The notes under the pieces were generated by a model. The model made no database searches, was not told the DNA's origin, and worked only from the letters and a program-made list of their open reading frames with translations. 13,953 nt of DNA from an uncultured Erysipelotrichaceae bacterium (lineage in GTDB: Bacteria > Bacillota_I > Bacilli_A > Erysipelotrichales > Erysipelotrichaceae), in NCBI GenBank assembly GCA_934699415.1, contig CAKUWO010000029.1:1-13953 (forward strand). The letters are read 5' to 3'. Both the position numbers and the translations under genes were made by a program. This document shows positions 13,357 through 13,953 of the stretch, piece after piece (within the stretch, counting starts at the first letter, position 1; each line of letters begins with the position of its first letter).

Positions 13357-13953
13357 AAAACATAAGCAATCATTATTGAGTGGTGTTTTAGCTGGTTCTC
13401 TTGGTATCTTTATTTCTAAAGCTTTAGGTTTGTTCTATGTTGTACCACTTAACTCTTTAGCAGGTGGTAGTAACATGTTCTATTATTCTGTTACTTATAG
13501 CTATTATGATTTATTACTTAAGGTATGCTCTGCAGGCATACCTTTCGCTATAGCTGCTTTAGTAGCTAAATATGTCGATCGTGGAGATTATAAGTCAGCT
13601 ATTTTAATTAAAAAATTAGGCACATCTTTTATCATGGCTTTATCTTTTACAGTAACCATTTTATTTATGTTGATGTCTAAAAATATCGCTAGTCATGTAT
13701 TAGGTCCTACAGCTAGTATTGAAGATATTAAACAGCTTATTGCTTTATTCCGTATTCTTTTATTAGCTTTAGTATTTGTGCCTCTTTTATCATCAATTAG
13801 AGGTTATTATCAAGGACTTAAGAGAATGGATATCTATGCAACATCTCAAGTTCTTGAACAATTTATTCGTGTCTTTTCAATCGTCTTTTTAGGTTTTTTA
13901 GCAGTAAAAGTATTTAATTTTGATGGTATTTATGCCATTTATATGGCTATATT
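13346..13953 (+). CDS. MOP-superfamily polysaccharide/lipid II flippase, MurJ/SpoVB type, 3' end missing (runs off the right edge)
   Basis: 202 residues before the edge, out of an expected 500 or more. Seen: about five hydrophobic segments after a basic N-terminus, GSLGIFISKALGLFYVVPL (17-35) typical of TM1, KVCSAGIPFAIAALVAKY (59-76), IRGYYQGLKRM (151-161) and SQVLEQFIRV (167-176). The last two match the RGYxQG...SQxxEQxxR signature of the SpoVB/YtgP branch. YtgP (MurJ) of B. subtilis is a lipid II flippase, while relatives move other lipid-linked saccharides or act in sporulation, so the exact substrate is left open; the nearby murC and murE make lipid II plausible but are not evidence for it. 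The ATG lies inside the end of the lipoprotein gene (11-base overlap), with GGAG nine bases upstream. Confidence 0.88.
   Translation, partial: MANKKHKQSLLSGVLAGSLGIFISKALGLFYVVPLNSLAGGSNMFYYSVTYSYYDLLLKVCSAGIPFAIAALVAKYVDRGDYKSAILIKKLGTSFIMALSFTVTILFMLMSKNIASHVLGPTASIEDIKQLIALFRILLLALVFVPLLSSIRGYYQGLKRMDIYATSQVLEQFIRVFSIVFLGFLAVKVFNFDGIYAIYMAI

Overview
The window is an A+T-rich chromosomal segment from a walled, low-GC Gram-positive bacterium. The best guess is Bacillota, class Bacilli in the broad sense (Erysipelotrichia, RF39 or another wall-bearing relative of the Mollicutes). The grounds are lipoprotein signal peptides, a CcpA-type LacI regulator, a T-box riboswitch before tyrS, and Bacilli-type MurC and MurE. 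UGA is a normal stop here (ends of the genes at 4361 and 6826) and Trp is UGG, so this is not a Mycoplasma-code genome. There is no phage, insertion sequence, CRISPR array, tRNA or rRNA. Coding is nearly continuous; the only long gene-free stretch (11403-11616) is the tyrS T-box leader.

Region 1 (1-3663, minus strand): a unit transcribed as PMT-type glycosyltransferase, then murE, then a rhomboid protease cut by the left edge. Region 2 (3732-6021): small cell-envelope genes in alternating orientation. These are a thioredoxin-fold lipoprotein, a SAF/CpaB-like anchored protein, a FlaR-type P-loop kinase (minus) and a VanZ-like membrane protein. Region 3 (6047-8783): a lipoprotein with an acidic tail, a disordered cytosolic protein translationally coupled to it, and murC, probably one operon. 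Region 4 (8870-11402): a DUF948/YtxG-like membrane protein, a 27-residue-repeat helical protein and a CcpA-like regulator, preceded by a clear promoter with a cluster of dyads. Region 5 (11403-13953): T-box leader, tyrS, a small lipoprotein and a MurJ/SpoVB-type flippase cut by the right edge.

The theme is envelope building: cytoplasmic muropeptide ligases (MurC, MurE), a probable lipid-linked-precursor flippase, lipid-linked sugar transfer, VanZ, rhomboid and three lipoproteins. The order murC - DUF948 protein - helical protein - ccpA - tyrS matches the Bacillus subtilis murC-ytxG-ytxH-...-ccpA-...-tyrS neighbourhood with several genes missing, which supports the ccpA call.

The most interesting signals are four. 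First, several genes have no Shine-Dalgarno sequence but a -10-like hexamer exactly six bases before ATG, suggesting leaderless transcripts. Second, the tyrS T-box carries UGGG where a tRNA-Tyr with the usual A73 would predict UGGU. Third, a cluster of TTTACATT dyads sits upstream of the ytxG-like promoter. Fourth, an uncharacterised lipoprotein/disordered-protein pair is fused to the murC transcription unit. I do not see a complete new defence or mobile system.
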